From: Amycolatopsis palatopharyngis
GTDB taxonomy: Bacteria; Actinomycetota; Actinomycetes; Mycobacteriales; Pseudonocardiaceae
NCBI RefSeq assembly: GCF_003385185.1
Contig: NZ_PQHZ01000038.1
Span: 1 to 63,598, forward strand
Length of the DNA stretch: 63,598 nt
Direction: 5' to 3'
The position numbers and the translations under genes are program-made. This document shows positions 26,466 through 34,206 of the stretch, piece by piece. The notes under the pieces were generated by a model that had not been told where the DNA came from, ran no database searches, and saw only the letters and a program-made list of their open reading frames with translations. The number at the start of each line of letters is the position of its first letter. The first letter of the stretch is position 1.

Positions 26466-27460
26466 GCGGCCACGGCTCCCGTGCCCGCTTCAGGCTTCGA
26501 CGTACTCTCCGGCTCGCGCAGGGTGGTTGTCGTGGCGAGCGCCTGCTGCTCCGCCTCGTACCGCTTCCGCGACTTTTCGACGAAATGGGCAGCCCACAGG
26601 AATCCGCCCCGGACGAGGCAGACGGTCGCGGTGGCGAAGAACAGGCCGTAGGCGATGCCCGCGCCGGTGAACAGGCCGTAGACGGTGGCGACGCCCGCCC
26701 CGAACGCGAACTGCGATCCGGGCTTCGAAGGCGACGTGCCGGGGTCGGTGATCATGTAGTTGGTGAACAACACGAACGCGACACCGGTCATGGTACCCAG
26801 CGCGCCGAGAATCGCCGTGTCCAGCAGCCAGCCTCGGATCACCGACTGCAGCGCGAAGAAACTCAGCCATCCGAAGATCAGCCACATCCGGCCGGTCAGC
26901 TTCGCGTTCAGCAGCGTACCCGCGATGACGATGGCCGCCGGGATGATCCAGTCGACGACGCCGCTCACATTCTCGGTGAAGTGGTAGGGCGGTGCGATAC
27001 TCGCCCACGGAAACACCAGCAGGATGATCGCGATGCCGAAGTTCGAGGGATTCATGTAGTGCCGTAGCCGCCCTCGGACCGGCGCACGCAACACCCATTT
27101 GGCACCGACTGCGACGACGATCCCGAACATCATGACCAGTACCTGATCGTTCGGGTAGGTCAGCATGTTGACGGCGAGGCTGGTGATGTGCGCGGGTAGG
27201 AGGAACTCGGCGAATCCGCGGAACCCGGTACCGAGGAACCGTGGGACGCGACCTTCGTTGCGGGCCGCGATCAGCTCGAGCCCGATCTCCACCGTGTATC
27301 CGGTGGCGAGGGCGATGAACGGCCACAACCAAGCCTGCTCGAAGCCGAGCAGGGTGTAGCCGAATATGTTGAACACTGTGATCGAGATGGCGAACCGCCG
27401 CAGCGCGGTGATCACCTTCGGGTCGTGCCGCGGGGGTCCGGCAATGTTCCGCTCGGCCAT
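26462..27460 (-). CDS. unbU: UnbU-type integral membrane protein
   Basis: A 332-residue protein with about eight to nine membrane segments and a distant likeness to the NqrB/RnfD family of flavin-carrying membrane electron-transfer subunits (LLVFPWASIAPPYHF loop, MITDPGTSPSKP motif). It is the UnbU member of the conserved enediyne cassette UnbL-UnbV-UnbU-PKSE-TEBC (E3/E4/E5/E/E10). The cassette proteins are needed for core formation, but their chemistry is not settled. A membrane redox role is attractive given the RnfD likeness. Start ATG 27460 lies 4 bp from the UnbV stop, and the stop overlaps the P450 start. Confidence 0.88.
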   Translation of the reverse strand: MAERNIAGPPRHDPKVITALRRFAISITVFNIFGYTLLGFEQAWLWPFIALATGYTVEIGLELIAARNEGRVPRFLGTGFRGFAEFLLPAHITSLAVNMLTYPNDQVLVMMFGIVVAVGAKWVLRAPVRGRLRHYMNPSNFGIAIILLVFPWASIAPPYHFTENVSGVVDWIIPAAIVIAGTLLNAKLTGRMWLIFGWLSFFALQSVIRGWLLDTAILGALGTMTGVAFVLFTNYMITDPGTSPSKPGSQFAFGAGVATVYGLFTGAGIAYGLFFATATVCLVRGGFLWAAHFVEKSRKRYEAEQQALATTTTLREPESTSKPEAGTGAVAA

Positions 27461-27463
27461 GAC

Positions 27464-29425
27464 TCATCTCTCTTTCGCATGCGTGCCGAGCGCGAGCGTG
27501 TGCCGGCCCGGGGTAAGCCGCAGTTGCTGTTCACGAACATGGCCGGTGCGGTCCCGCCAGCTGACGGTTACCTCGAGCGGTCCGGTGACGTTCTCGCCGA
27601 GACCGAGATGCACCTCGGTGCTGCGCTTGCCGGAATGACCGCCACCACCGTCGACATGGCCGACGAGAGTCCGGCCATCGGGGGTCCGCACCGATACCTG
27701 CGCACCCACGACCGGTGACCCGGATGCGGGCAACGGGCCCGATGCCACGGGAGTGTCGTGGATCAGTTTCAGTCCGAGGTACGAGCCAGGCGACGGCGCA
27801 TCGTTGCGGTAGAAGACGGGCTGGTCCCACTGCCGCGCGACGGCGAGGTCGATCCTGCCGTCACCGTCGGCGTCACCGGTGGCTATTCCCCTGGTCGGGA
27901 CCGGAACGTCCAGCCCGAGTTCCGCGGAAAGGTCGACATACCCGCCGTCGTCCCGCTTGACGAAGAACGCCATACGCTGGCTGCCCGCGATGTCGTCGCC
28001 CTGGCGGACGTGCGGCCACCAGGCGGGGTCGGCCACGACCAGGTCATTGGACGTCGCCAGTTCCTGCAACTGCGGCCATCGGTTGACCTCGCCCTTGACG
28101 AAACCGTTCGCCTGCGCGATGGCCAGCTGACCGCTGTTGTCGAAATCCTCCATCTTGACGTCCCAGGCCCAGCCGGACCAGGCCGTGCCGTCGTCGGTAC
28201 TGCGGTCCACCCACGGCGCCTCGCCCTCGCGCAGCTTCGCCCGCAGGTCCGAGGTGTTCTCCGCGGTGGACATGAACTGGAAGTTGCTCTCCTGGATACC
28301 GAACGGCGTGGTGATGTTGCTGACGAAAAGGTCGTACATCCCATCGCGGTCAAGGTCACCCCAGTCCACCGCCATACCCTTGAACGAGTCAGCGCCGATC
28401 CGCTTGGACTTGGGCACCATCGGCGCTCCGGTCCCGTTCACCGGCTCGAAGCTGATTCGACCAGGTGTGGAACGGTTGTGCAGCAACGCGTCCTTGCCAT
28501 GGTCCTGCGCCAGATAGAGCTCCGGCAACTGGTCACCGTCGACGTCGTTGCCGCTCGCACCGAGGACCCAACCCTTGGACAGATCGGCGGGCAACACGTC
28601 GTCCAGGCGCTGGAAACTGGCCGAGGGCCGGTCCCCTGTCGTCGCTCCCGTCCAGCGGAAGAAGTAGTCCTCGCCGCCGTTGGTGGCATTGGAGAGTGAA
28701 TCGTTCATCGCGACCCCACCGGAGACCGAAGGGTCCAGTACGGGGCCATGCGGGAAGTAGTTTCCGAGGTAGATATCGACATGACCGTCGCCGTCGAAGT
28801 CGTCGATCGCCACCGCATTGCTGTTCCACTGTGGACCGTCATAGACTCGTCCCGTGTTCCCTGGAACCAGCTCCGTCGCGACGTAGGAGTCCGCGGCCAG
28901 CCTGGGCGCGGCCGGCTTGGCCAGATGCAGGACCGGTGTGCGGCCCCAGTAGTAGACCAGCAGGTCGATGCGACCGTCCTCGTTGAAGTCTCCCGGCGCA
29001 CACCCCATCGGGGCCATCACGTCGTTCACCGGCAGGGAGCCGGTGTTCAGCGCGAACGGCGCGTACCGCTGTCCGGCGGCTCCGGGAGTGGGCGTCACCA
29101 CGACCTGGTCGATGCGCGGGTCGGTGATGCACAGGTCGTTCGAGAGCCCGTCACCGTCGAGGTCATTCATCGCGATTCCGGCCCCGACCGAGGAGATCCA
29201 GGCGTCGATGTGCTTGTAGTCCTGGTTGACCTCCCTGATCTCCTGCTGCGGGAAGCCACTCGGCATCGCGATGGACATCGGCTCGAATCGGTAGGAACTC
29301 GCCAGCTCGGCTTGTTCCGCTGCCGAGGTCTCGGGCAGCCTGCTGACCATGAACATGCCCGCGACGAGCGCGAGTGCCACGATTCCGGCCAGCTGTTTGC
29401 GCAGCCAGCGCACGGTCGCGGTCAT
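27464..29425 (-). CDS. unbV: UnbV-type FG-GAP/ASPIC protein
   Basis: A 653-residue protein with an N-terminal membrane anchor or signal (LAGIVALALVAGMFMV), so most of it is probably outside the membrane. At least five calcium-binding-like FG-GAP blades follow (DLDGDGLSND, DFNEDGRIDL, DFDGDGHVDI, DLDRDGMYDL, DADGDGRIDL). An ASPIC/UnbV domain closes the protein (about 560-650, with VGAQVSVRTPDG and WRDRTGH). This architecture defines UnbV of the enediyne cassette. ATG 29425 with AGGAGG 9 nt upstream overlaps the UnbL stop by 4 bp. An extracytoplasmic beta-propeller in a biosynthetic pathway is unusual and its job is unknown. Confidence 0.92.
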   Translation of the reverse strand: MTATVRWLRKQLAGIVALALVAGMFMVSRLPETSAAEQAELASSYRFEPMSIAMPSGFPQQEIREVNQDYKHIDAWISSVGAGIAMNDLDGDGLSNDLCITDPRIDQVVVTPTPGAAGQRYAPFALNTGSLPVNDVMAPMGCAPGDFNEDGRIDLLVYYWGRTPVLHLAKPAAPRLAADSYVATELVPGNTGRVYDGPQWNSNAVAIDDFDGDGHVDIYLGNYFPHGPVLDPSVSGGVAMNDSLSNATNGGEDYFFRWTGATTGDRPSASFQRLDDVLPADLSKGWVLGASGNDVDGDQLPELYLAQDHGKDALLHNRSTPGRISFEPVNGTGAPMVPKSKRIGADSFKGMAVDWGDLDRDGMYDLFVSNITTPFGIQESNFQFMSTAENTSDLRAKLREGEAPWVDRSTDDGTAWSGWAWDVKMEDFDNSGQLAIAQANGFVKGEVNRWPQLQELATSNDLVVADPAWWPHVRQGDDIAGSQRMAFFVKRDDGGYVDLSAELGLDVPVPTRGIATGDADGDGRIDLAVARQWDQPVFYRNDAPSPGSYLGLKLIHDTPVASGPLPASGSPVVGAQVSVRTPDGRTLVGHVDGGGGHSGKRSTEVHLGLGENVTGPLEVTVSWRDRTGHVREQQLRLTPGRHTLALGTHAKER

Positions 29426-30402
29426 AGCTGAACACCTCCTATGGACACGAACTCGGCTGCGATGCGCCTGCGCCACGCCTCGAACGCCGGTACAGCACCG
29501 TCTACGGGATGCACGTCGCGGGTTTCTTGAGTGATTCGTGCCGCGTGTTCCGCGTCGACACCGCAGAGGATCTCGGCGGCGACGCGAGTGTGCTCGCCGA
29601 GCAGGCCTGCCCGGATTCTCGCCTCCGCTGCGAACGCGGCGCCCTGTGCGAGCATCGGCCGGTGTTCCCCGGCCCGGTCAAGCAGCAACCGCAGTTCCGC
29701 GGGATCAGCGCCACCGGCGTAGGTGGCCGCCAGGCCGACACCCGCGTACAGGTCCGGCCGTCGGGATTCCGGGAACGCGGCGATCATCGAGGTGACCAAC
29801 CGCGGGTCGGTCCCGCCGATGAACCATGACGCCCTGCCGATCCCTTGGTCGATGGCACGGTTCGCGTAGGCGGTGTCACCGCCCCCCGGCCACGGGAACC
29901 GGCTGTCCTGGTACTGCTCGTCAACATAGCGACGGGTGCGAAAGTAGGCCTGGTGAAAGCCGTATCCGTCGAGAACGAGCCAGCGCAGCAACGGGTCGTA
30001 CGCCTCGGCGTCCGGCCACCGGAACCTCGGCAGGCGGGCCATCGCCCAGCCGATCCCCACATAGATCATGTAGTGATGCCGCTCGCCGCGGCCGGTGAGC
30101 CCCTTCTCGATCCTGCCCTTGCCACCGAAGGGCAATCCGTCGAGTATCGCCCAGCCCATTCCGGCACCCTCGAACGCGAAACCGCGAAATCGCTCCGGAA
30201 TGGCGTCCAGAAGATCCATCGCGGCCGCTTCCGAGCGCGCCTCAACCGCGGCGCCATATCCGTCGAGGAATGTGCGGCCGACTTTCTCCAGCATTTCCTG
30301 AGCGGCTGGGCTTTTCTTGTGAAAACCGCGCTTGGCGAGCGTGGTCTCCGATACATCCGGTGTCAGAATGCGCCGCCGTAGCGCGCGCCAGCCATTGCCC
30401 AA
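29422..30402 (-). CDS. unbL: UnbL/DUF1702 protein, first paralogue
   Basis: A 326-residue protein of the DUF1702 family found almost only with enediyne PKSs. Typical blocks are FRGFAFEGAGMGWAILD, YVGIGWAMARLPR, LDGYGFHQAYF and DQGIGRASWF. No cofactor motif is visible. It shares these blocks with the gene upstream, so the two are paralogues; the closer coupling to UnbV (4-bp overlap) makes this one the better UnbL candidate. The start is a TTG at 30402 with GGGGGAG upstream, the only credible ribosome binding site in frame. Probably cytoplasmic; function unproven. Confidence 0.85.
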   Translation of the reverse strand: MGNGWRALRRRILTPDVSETTLAKRGFHKKSPAAQEMLEKVGRTFLDGYGAAVEARSEAAAMDLLDAIPERFRGFAFEGAGMGWAILDGLPFGGKGRIEKGLTGRGERHHYMIYVGIGWAMARLPRFRWPDAEAYDPLLRWLVLDGYGFHQAYFRTRRYVDEQYQDSRFPWPGGGDTAYANRAIDQGIGRASWFIGGTDPRLVTSMIAAFPESRRPDLYAGVGLAATYAGGADPAELRLLLDRAGEHRPMLAQGAAFAAEARIRAGLLGEHTRVAAEILCGVDAEHAARITQETRDVHPVDGAVPAFEAWRRRIAAEFVSIGGVQL

Positions 30403-30539
30403 CTCACTCTCCCCCTATCGGGTAGAACTGTGCCGACTACTCAGTTCGACAGAGAAAGGCTCACATGCCGGAAGTCTGCCGGTCTACTTCCCGGTTGCGC
30501 CCGCGGTTCTCGGCCTTTTCTCGCTGATTGCGCATTTCT

Positions 30540-31535
30540 TCAGGCCGCCGACGCCACACCGGTCGAACCCAGGTGATCACGGATCCGTTGGCGCCAGATT
30601 TCGTATGCGGGATCGGGCCCTGACACGTCCGGCAGCACGGTGGTGTCGTCGGCGAGCCGCCGCGCCTCGGCTACGGTCAGACCGGCAAGCACCTCCACCG
30701 CACCGCGCGTGTGCGCGGGCACAAAGGACGCGTGGGTGCGCGCCTTGACCGCGAACACCGCTCCCAGCGCGAGCTCGTCCCGGTGCGAATCCGCCGCGTC
30801 CCGCAGCCGGGACATCCCCGCCCGGCCACTGCCGCCCGCGAACGTCGCCGCGAGGCCGACACCGCTCCACAGGTCAGGCCTGCGATGCTCGGGAAACCTG
30901 CTGACCGCAGCGGCCACAGCCGCGGCGCTCGCACCGTGGATGAACCACAATGCGCGGCCTATGCCCTGATCCACGGCGCGCGGGAAGTACTCGGGAGCAT
31001 CCTGCCAGGCGTAGGGTTTCGGCACATACTGCTCGGCTACCCACTTCCGGGTGTCGAAGTACGCCCTGTCGAATCCGTACCCGTCCACGGCGAGCCAGCT
31101 CATCGTGGGGTGATAGGTCTCCCCAGGCAGATCCGGCAGCACCTTCTTCCACAGCGGCCTCGGCAGGCGGGCCATCGCGAAACCGATACCGATGTAGGCG
31201 AGAAAGATGTGCGGGTTTCCCGGCCCCAGCAACAACTCCGCGGTGCGGTCACGCCGGCCGCCAGGCAGGACGTCGAGAATGGTGAATGCCATGGTCGCAC
31301 CTTCATAGGCGAATCCGCGGTGCTCGGGCTCGACCATGCCGAGTCTGCGCTCGACCTCCCATAGCGAGGGCGACTCGATCCCCCACTCGAACCCGCAGAC
31401 GACCGCCTGCGGCACCGATTCAAGGTGGTCCGTGACATCCGAGGAGCTGACCGGGAAGCCACGCGCGGCGAAGCCCACCGAGGACATAGGCGGTGCGAGC
31501 ACTCGTCGGCGCAGGGCACTGAGCAATGTCGACAT
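30540..31535 (-). CDS. DUF1702 protein, second paralogue
   Basis: A 331-residue paralogue of the next gene, with matching blocks HRGFAYEGATMAFTILD, YIGIGFAMARLPR, VDGYGFDRAYF and DQGIGRALWF in the same order. Several enediyne clusters carry two DUF1702 genes (the E2 and E3 positions), and this arrangement fits that pattern. ATG 31535 has GAAGGA 6 nt upstream. It is the first gene of the long minus-strand block; the 475 bp before it hold the likely operon promoter. A 137-bp gap without a gene separates it from the second paralogue. Confidence 0.85.
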   Translation of the reverse strand: MSTLLSALRRRVLAPPMSSVGFAARGFPVSSSDVTDHLESVPQAVVCGFEWGIESPSLWEVERRLGMVEPEHRGFAYEGATMAFTILDVLPGGRRDRTAELLLGPGNPHIFLAYIGIGFAMARLPRPLWKKVLPDLPGETYHPTMSWLAVDGYGFDRAYFDTRKWVAEQYVPKPYAWQDAPEYFPRAVDQGIGRALWFIHGASAAAVAAAVSRFPEHRRPDLWSGVGLAATFAGGSGRAGMSRLRDAADSHRDELALGAVFAVKARTHASFVPAHTRGAVEVLAGLTVAEARRLADDTTVLPDVSGPDPAYEIWRQRIRDHLGSTGVASAA

Positions 31536-32010
31536 AGATCCATCCTTCGGTCGATGCGGGCCACGAGCGCGGCGGAGGCGAACAGGGCCGACGATGACTC
31601 AGCGGCCCTCGTCGAACTCGGATTTCGCGCGGCCATTTTCAGCTCGAGAGAACGTCGTCGGCATATCGAGGCACTCGACGAATAGTCGAGAACATCGATA
31701 TGTTTCGCCAAAGCCAGCGATTCAGCATTCAACGAGAAGGTCGCGGAAGGTGGCCGGGGTTGCGGCGGGCCAAAGGCCTGACGAAGGACGCAGCAAGACG
31801 CTACGCCAAATGTCGTATCGAGAAGCAGCTGCCAGCACAGCGGGTTATCAACGTTCGCTACAACTTTCGGTGACATTCTCGGAAGTAATCGCAGCTCACG
31901 CCATACTCGACTGCTTCCACAGCGAACCATCGAAAGAATCTTGACACGGAGACATTCACCCACCCGCGCACTCAACGTAGACTGACAGTTAAAGAGATGG
32001 GAGGGGTTTT
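31536..32010. other. Divergent control region of the enediyne operon
   Basis: A 475-bp stretch between the first gene of the minus-strand enediyne block (start 31535) and the plus-strand response regulator (start 32011). It is less GC-rich than its surroundings. Short open frames occur but none has a ribosome binding site. It contains a notable nested inverted repeat (31662-31702). I could not place a confident promoter for either side: the TTGACA at 31940 has no properly spaced -10. Confidence 0.6.
31662..31702. repeat. Symmetric nested inverted repeat upstream of the enediyne operon
   Basis: A perfectly mirrored 41-bp element: CATATCGA (31662-31669), 4-nt spacer, CTCGAC (31674-31679), 5-nt centre GAATA, GTCGAG (31685-31690), 4-nt spacer, TCGATATG (31695-31702). 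Both arm pairs are exact and spacers are equal. It sits 127 bp before the first enediyne gene, so it could be an operator for a dimeric or tetrameric regulator or a leader hairpin in the operon transcript. Confidence 0.7.
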
Positions 32011-32616
32011 GTGATCCGTGTCTTGCTGGCCGAGGACATGCACATGGTCCGGGGCGCCCTGGTCGCGTTGCTCAACCTCGAAACGGATATCAAAGTCGTC
32101 GCGGAGGTCGATGCCGGCGACAAGATACTGTCCACGGCCAGGAAGATTCAGCCGGATGTGGCGATCATCGACATCGACCTACCGGGCAAGGACGGTCTCA
32201 GCGCGGCAGTCGAGCTGTACCAGTTCATGCCTCAATGCCACACGCTGATCCTCACCTCGCTGGGCAGGCCCGGAACGGTTCGACGGGCGCTCGACGCCAA
32301 GGTCAACGGGTTCCTCCTCAAAGACGCTCCGTCGAACAAGCTGGCGAACGCGGTGCGCTCGGTGTCGATGGGGCACCGGGTGATCGACAGCGAGTTGGCG
32401 CTGTCGGCCTGGGAAACCGACGACTGCCCGCTGACACCACGGGAGATCGAGATCCTCCGGCTGGCGTCCCGCGGACGCGACGTGGCGGACATCGCCAGCG
32501 AGTTGTTCCTGTCGCCCGGGACCGTGCGCAACTACCTCGCGACCGTGGTCACGAAGCTCAACGCGCGCAACCGGGTCGACGCGATCCGCATCGCCACCGA
32601 CTCTGAATGGCTGTGA
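32011..32616 (+). CDS. NarL/LuxR-family response regulator
   Basis: A 201-residue regulator with a complete receiver (acidic pocket LAEDM, phosphoacceptor in IIDIDLPGKDG, Thr in LTSLG, Lys in FLLKDAP) and a LuxR-type helix-turn-helix (CPLTPREIEILRL, GTVRNYLATVVTKLNARNR). It is a close paralogue of the frameshifted regulator at 9188-9831, which lies beside the double histidine kinase; no kinase is encoded next to this copy. It could therefore be the working partner of that kinase and the regulator of the divergent enediyne operon. The GTG start has GGGAGGGG 5 nt upstream. The gene converges on the sagB-like gene with only 15 bp between. Confidence 0.92.
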   Translation: MIRVLLAEDMHMVRGALVALLNLETDIKVVAEVDAGDKILSTARKIQPDVAIIDIDLPGKDGLSAAVELYQFMPQCHTLILTSLGRPGTVRRALDAKVNGFLLKDAPSNKLANAVRSVSMGHRVIDSELALSAWETDDCPLTPREIEILRLASRGRDVADIASELFLSPGTVRNYLATVVTKLNARNRVDAIRIATDSEWL

Positions 32617-32631
32617 GCTCGCGTCAGCAGC

Positions 32632-34089
32632 TCATGCCAGGTCGATCACGCACTCCCCGACGCTCACCTCTGCCGGCGACCGAAGCCGCAGTATCTGGTC
32701 GACCCGGTCGCGAGGATCGACCGGAACAGGATGCGCGGAGAGCCCCATCGACTTCGCGGCGAGATAGAGCGTCTGCTGCAGGGCACCGAGGTGCAGCAGC
32801 GCGGTCGCATAGGCGGCTTCGCCCAACGCCCACGAGATACGTTCCATCCGGACCGTCACGCTTAGCACCGCCGACGGCACACGCCGGCCTGCCCCAGCGA
32901 TCATCGCCATCTCCAGCATGGTCCGGAGATCCTCCGGCTCGTCGTTGACCAACGTGAGCGCGTGCCCCTGCGGGTCGTAGTGATAGATCCCCTTCGGCAC
33001 TCCCGGGCAGCGGTACGCGCTCAGATAGAGTTCCAGCTCATACAGTCCGGCGATGCTCAGGTAGGGCCGTTGCGAAGCCTCCCGGTTGGCCACGATCGAC
33101 AGCGGCGCTGGCCCGATGGACCGGACTCGCGCTCCGCGATACAGGAGTTCGCCGATGCGTTCGGCCGGAATGTCCTGACCGGAGAAGGCGGGGCACCGAT
33201 GATCCGTCTCGAGAAGACTCGTCAGGGATGGTTCACTCACGCGGACCCGGGCAAGATCCGGCTTGTACAGCCAGTGGGTGCTGCCGGACGGCACCGGCTT
33301 TGTCACTGATCGTGCGCCGTCCTCCCCCTGACTGGCGGCCGATTCGGATGTTCCGACAAGCCGGGTGCCGCTACGCCGGTGAAAGAGCAGTTCGTGCGGG
33401 GTCCAGTGCGTCAGATCAGGGTCGTGGTCTTCGGCGTACCGCGCCTTGGCGTCGCTCACCAGCACCACACCCGCGGCCGTCAGGTAGGCCACGATGTCGG
33501 TGACCAGTTGCGCGGCCAGCCCGGAGTCCGCCGCGACAGCACTGACCGAGGTGGACACCGCCAGCGCGGAGGCGACCCTGATCGCCGTCGTTCCGCTCAA
33601 CAGCACCCCGAAGCTCGTCAGCGAGGACTCCATCATCAGCCCGCCGTTCGTGGGCCACATGGCGGTGAACCGGGAAAGCCTGACCTGACGTCCGGCCGGA
33701 ACGGGATGTGTGGTGAAGGGTGGGGCGACCCCGACCGGGATCACCGACAGCAGTGGAGCCTGTCCGTCGTTGAGCCCGAGGGAGTGCACCACGGAGCCGC
33801 TGAGCCGGTCCAGCACAGGCTGCAACGCCGCGAGGTCGGTCGCTACCGCACCGTTGCCGGCCTGATCGTGCAGCGGGATCACGTTACTCAGGCTCACCGG
33901 CCCCAGTGCCATCCGCCGCAGCGACTCGAGAACGACCGAACTGATCTCGTCGGCTTCGAACTCGAACTCGCCCAACCTGGTCATCACCACCAGCGAGCCG
34001 TCCTCGTCGACCTCGACCAGCGTGTCCTCGGTGAGCGAGCACAGCTGTATCGTCGCAGCCACCTGCTCGGGGAGTTCCTTGGCCATCAT
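32632..34089 (-). CDS. SagB-family azoline dehydrogenase
   Basis: A 485-residue protein. The C-terminal half (about 290-480) is the FMN-dependent nitroreductase fold of SagB/ThcOx enzymes: LLYRGARVRSIGP, YLSIAGLYELELYLSAYRC, KGIYHYDPQGHAL, and the closing helices LGEAAYATALLHLGALQQTL and AAKSMGLSAHPVPVD. These enzymes oxidise azolines, formed from Cys/Ser/Thr by a YcaO cyclodehydratase, to azoles. The N-terminal half (1-280) is the less conserved extension seen in long SagB proteins. ATG 34089, followed at once by a second ATG, has AGGAGG 6 nt upstream. It lies 117 bp after, and in the same reading frame as, the YcaO gene. Confidence 0.85.
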   Translation of the reverse strand: MMAKELPEQVAATIQLCSLTEDTLVEVDEDGSLVVMTRLGEFEFEADEISSVVLESLRRMALGPVSLSNVIPLHDQAGNGAVATDLAALQPVLDRLSGSVVHSLGLNDGQAPLLSVIPVGVAPPFTTHPVPAGRQVRLSRFTAMWPTNGGLMMESSLTSFGVLLSGTTAIRVASALAVSTSVSAVAADSGLAAQLVTDIVAYLTAAGVVLVSDAKARYAEDHDPDLTHWTPHELLFHRRSGTRLVGTSESAASQGEDGARSVTKPVPSGSTHWLYKPDLARVRVSEPSLTSLLETDHRCPAFSGQDIPAERIGELLYRGARVRSIGPAPLSIVANREASQRPYLSIAGLYELELYLSAYRCPGVPKGIYHYDPQGHALTLVNDEPEDLRTMLEMAMIAGAGRRVPSAVLSVTVRMERISWALGEAAYATALLHLGALQQTLYLAAKSMGLSAHPVPVDPRDRVDQILRLRSPAEVSVGECVIDLA

Positions 34090-34175
34090 CCGATGCCTCC
34101 TGAGCAGAAGGACACCGGCAGGCCGTTGATTCTGTCGCGTGGCTCGCGGGCCCGCGACATCGAGATCCAGGTCAA
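34086..34175 (-). CDS. Possible 29-residue peptide between ycaO and sagB genes
   Basis: A short frame begins at TTG 34175, 7 nt after GAGGAG, and ends in a TGA nested in the double ATG start of the sagB-like gene. The last 11 residues read LPVSFCSGGIG, with Ser-Phe-Cys-Ser-Gly-Gly recalling azole-peptide core regions; the first 18 are basic and not leader-like. The ribosome binding site and the exact junction support translation; the short length, TTG start and basic leader argue against. It may be only a coupling device for the downstream gene. Confidence 0.25.
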   Translation of the reverse strand: MTWISMSRAREPRDRINGLPVSFCSGGIG

Positions 34176-34206
34176 ACTCGCACTCCTCGCCACCACCCGG
34201 CAGCTG

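Noticed and set aside
31100..31975. A 291-codon frame overlapping the first DUF1702 gene and the control region.
   Set aside because: Most of it is an out-of-frame shadow of the DUF1702 gene; the rest has poor codon bias and no ribosome binding site.
31940..31985. Possible promoter for the response regulator: TTGACA followed by TAGACT.
   Set aside because: The spacer is 31 bp, far outside the 16-19 bp range; no better -10 was found.
34140..34206. A leader-like EFDLDLDV string coded just after the YcaO stop, recalling RiPP leader peptides.
   Set aside because: It is in the same frame as the YcaO stop with no start codon between, so it could only be made by readthrough; not called as a gene.
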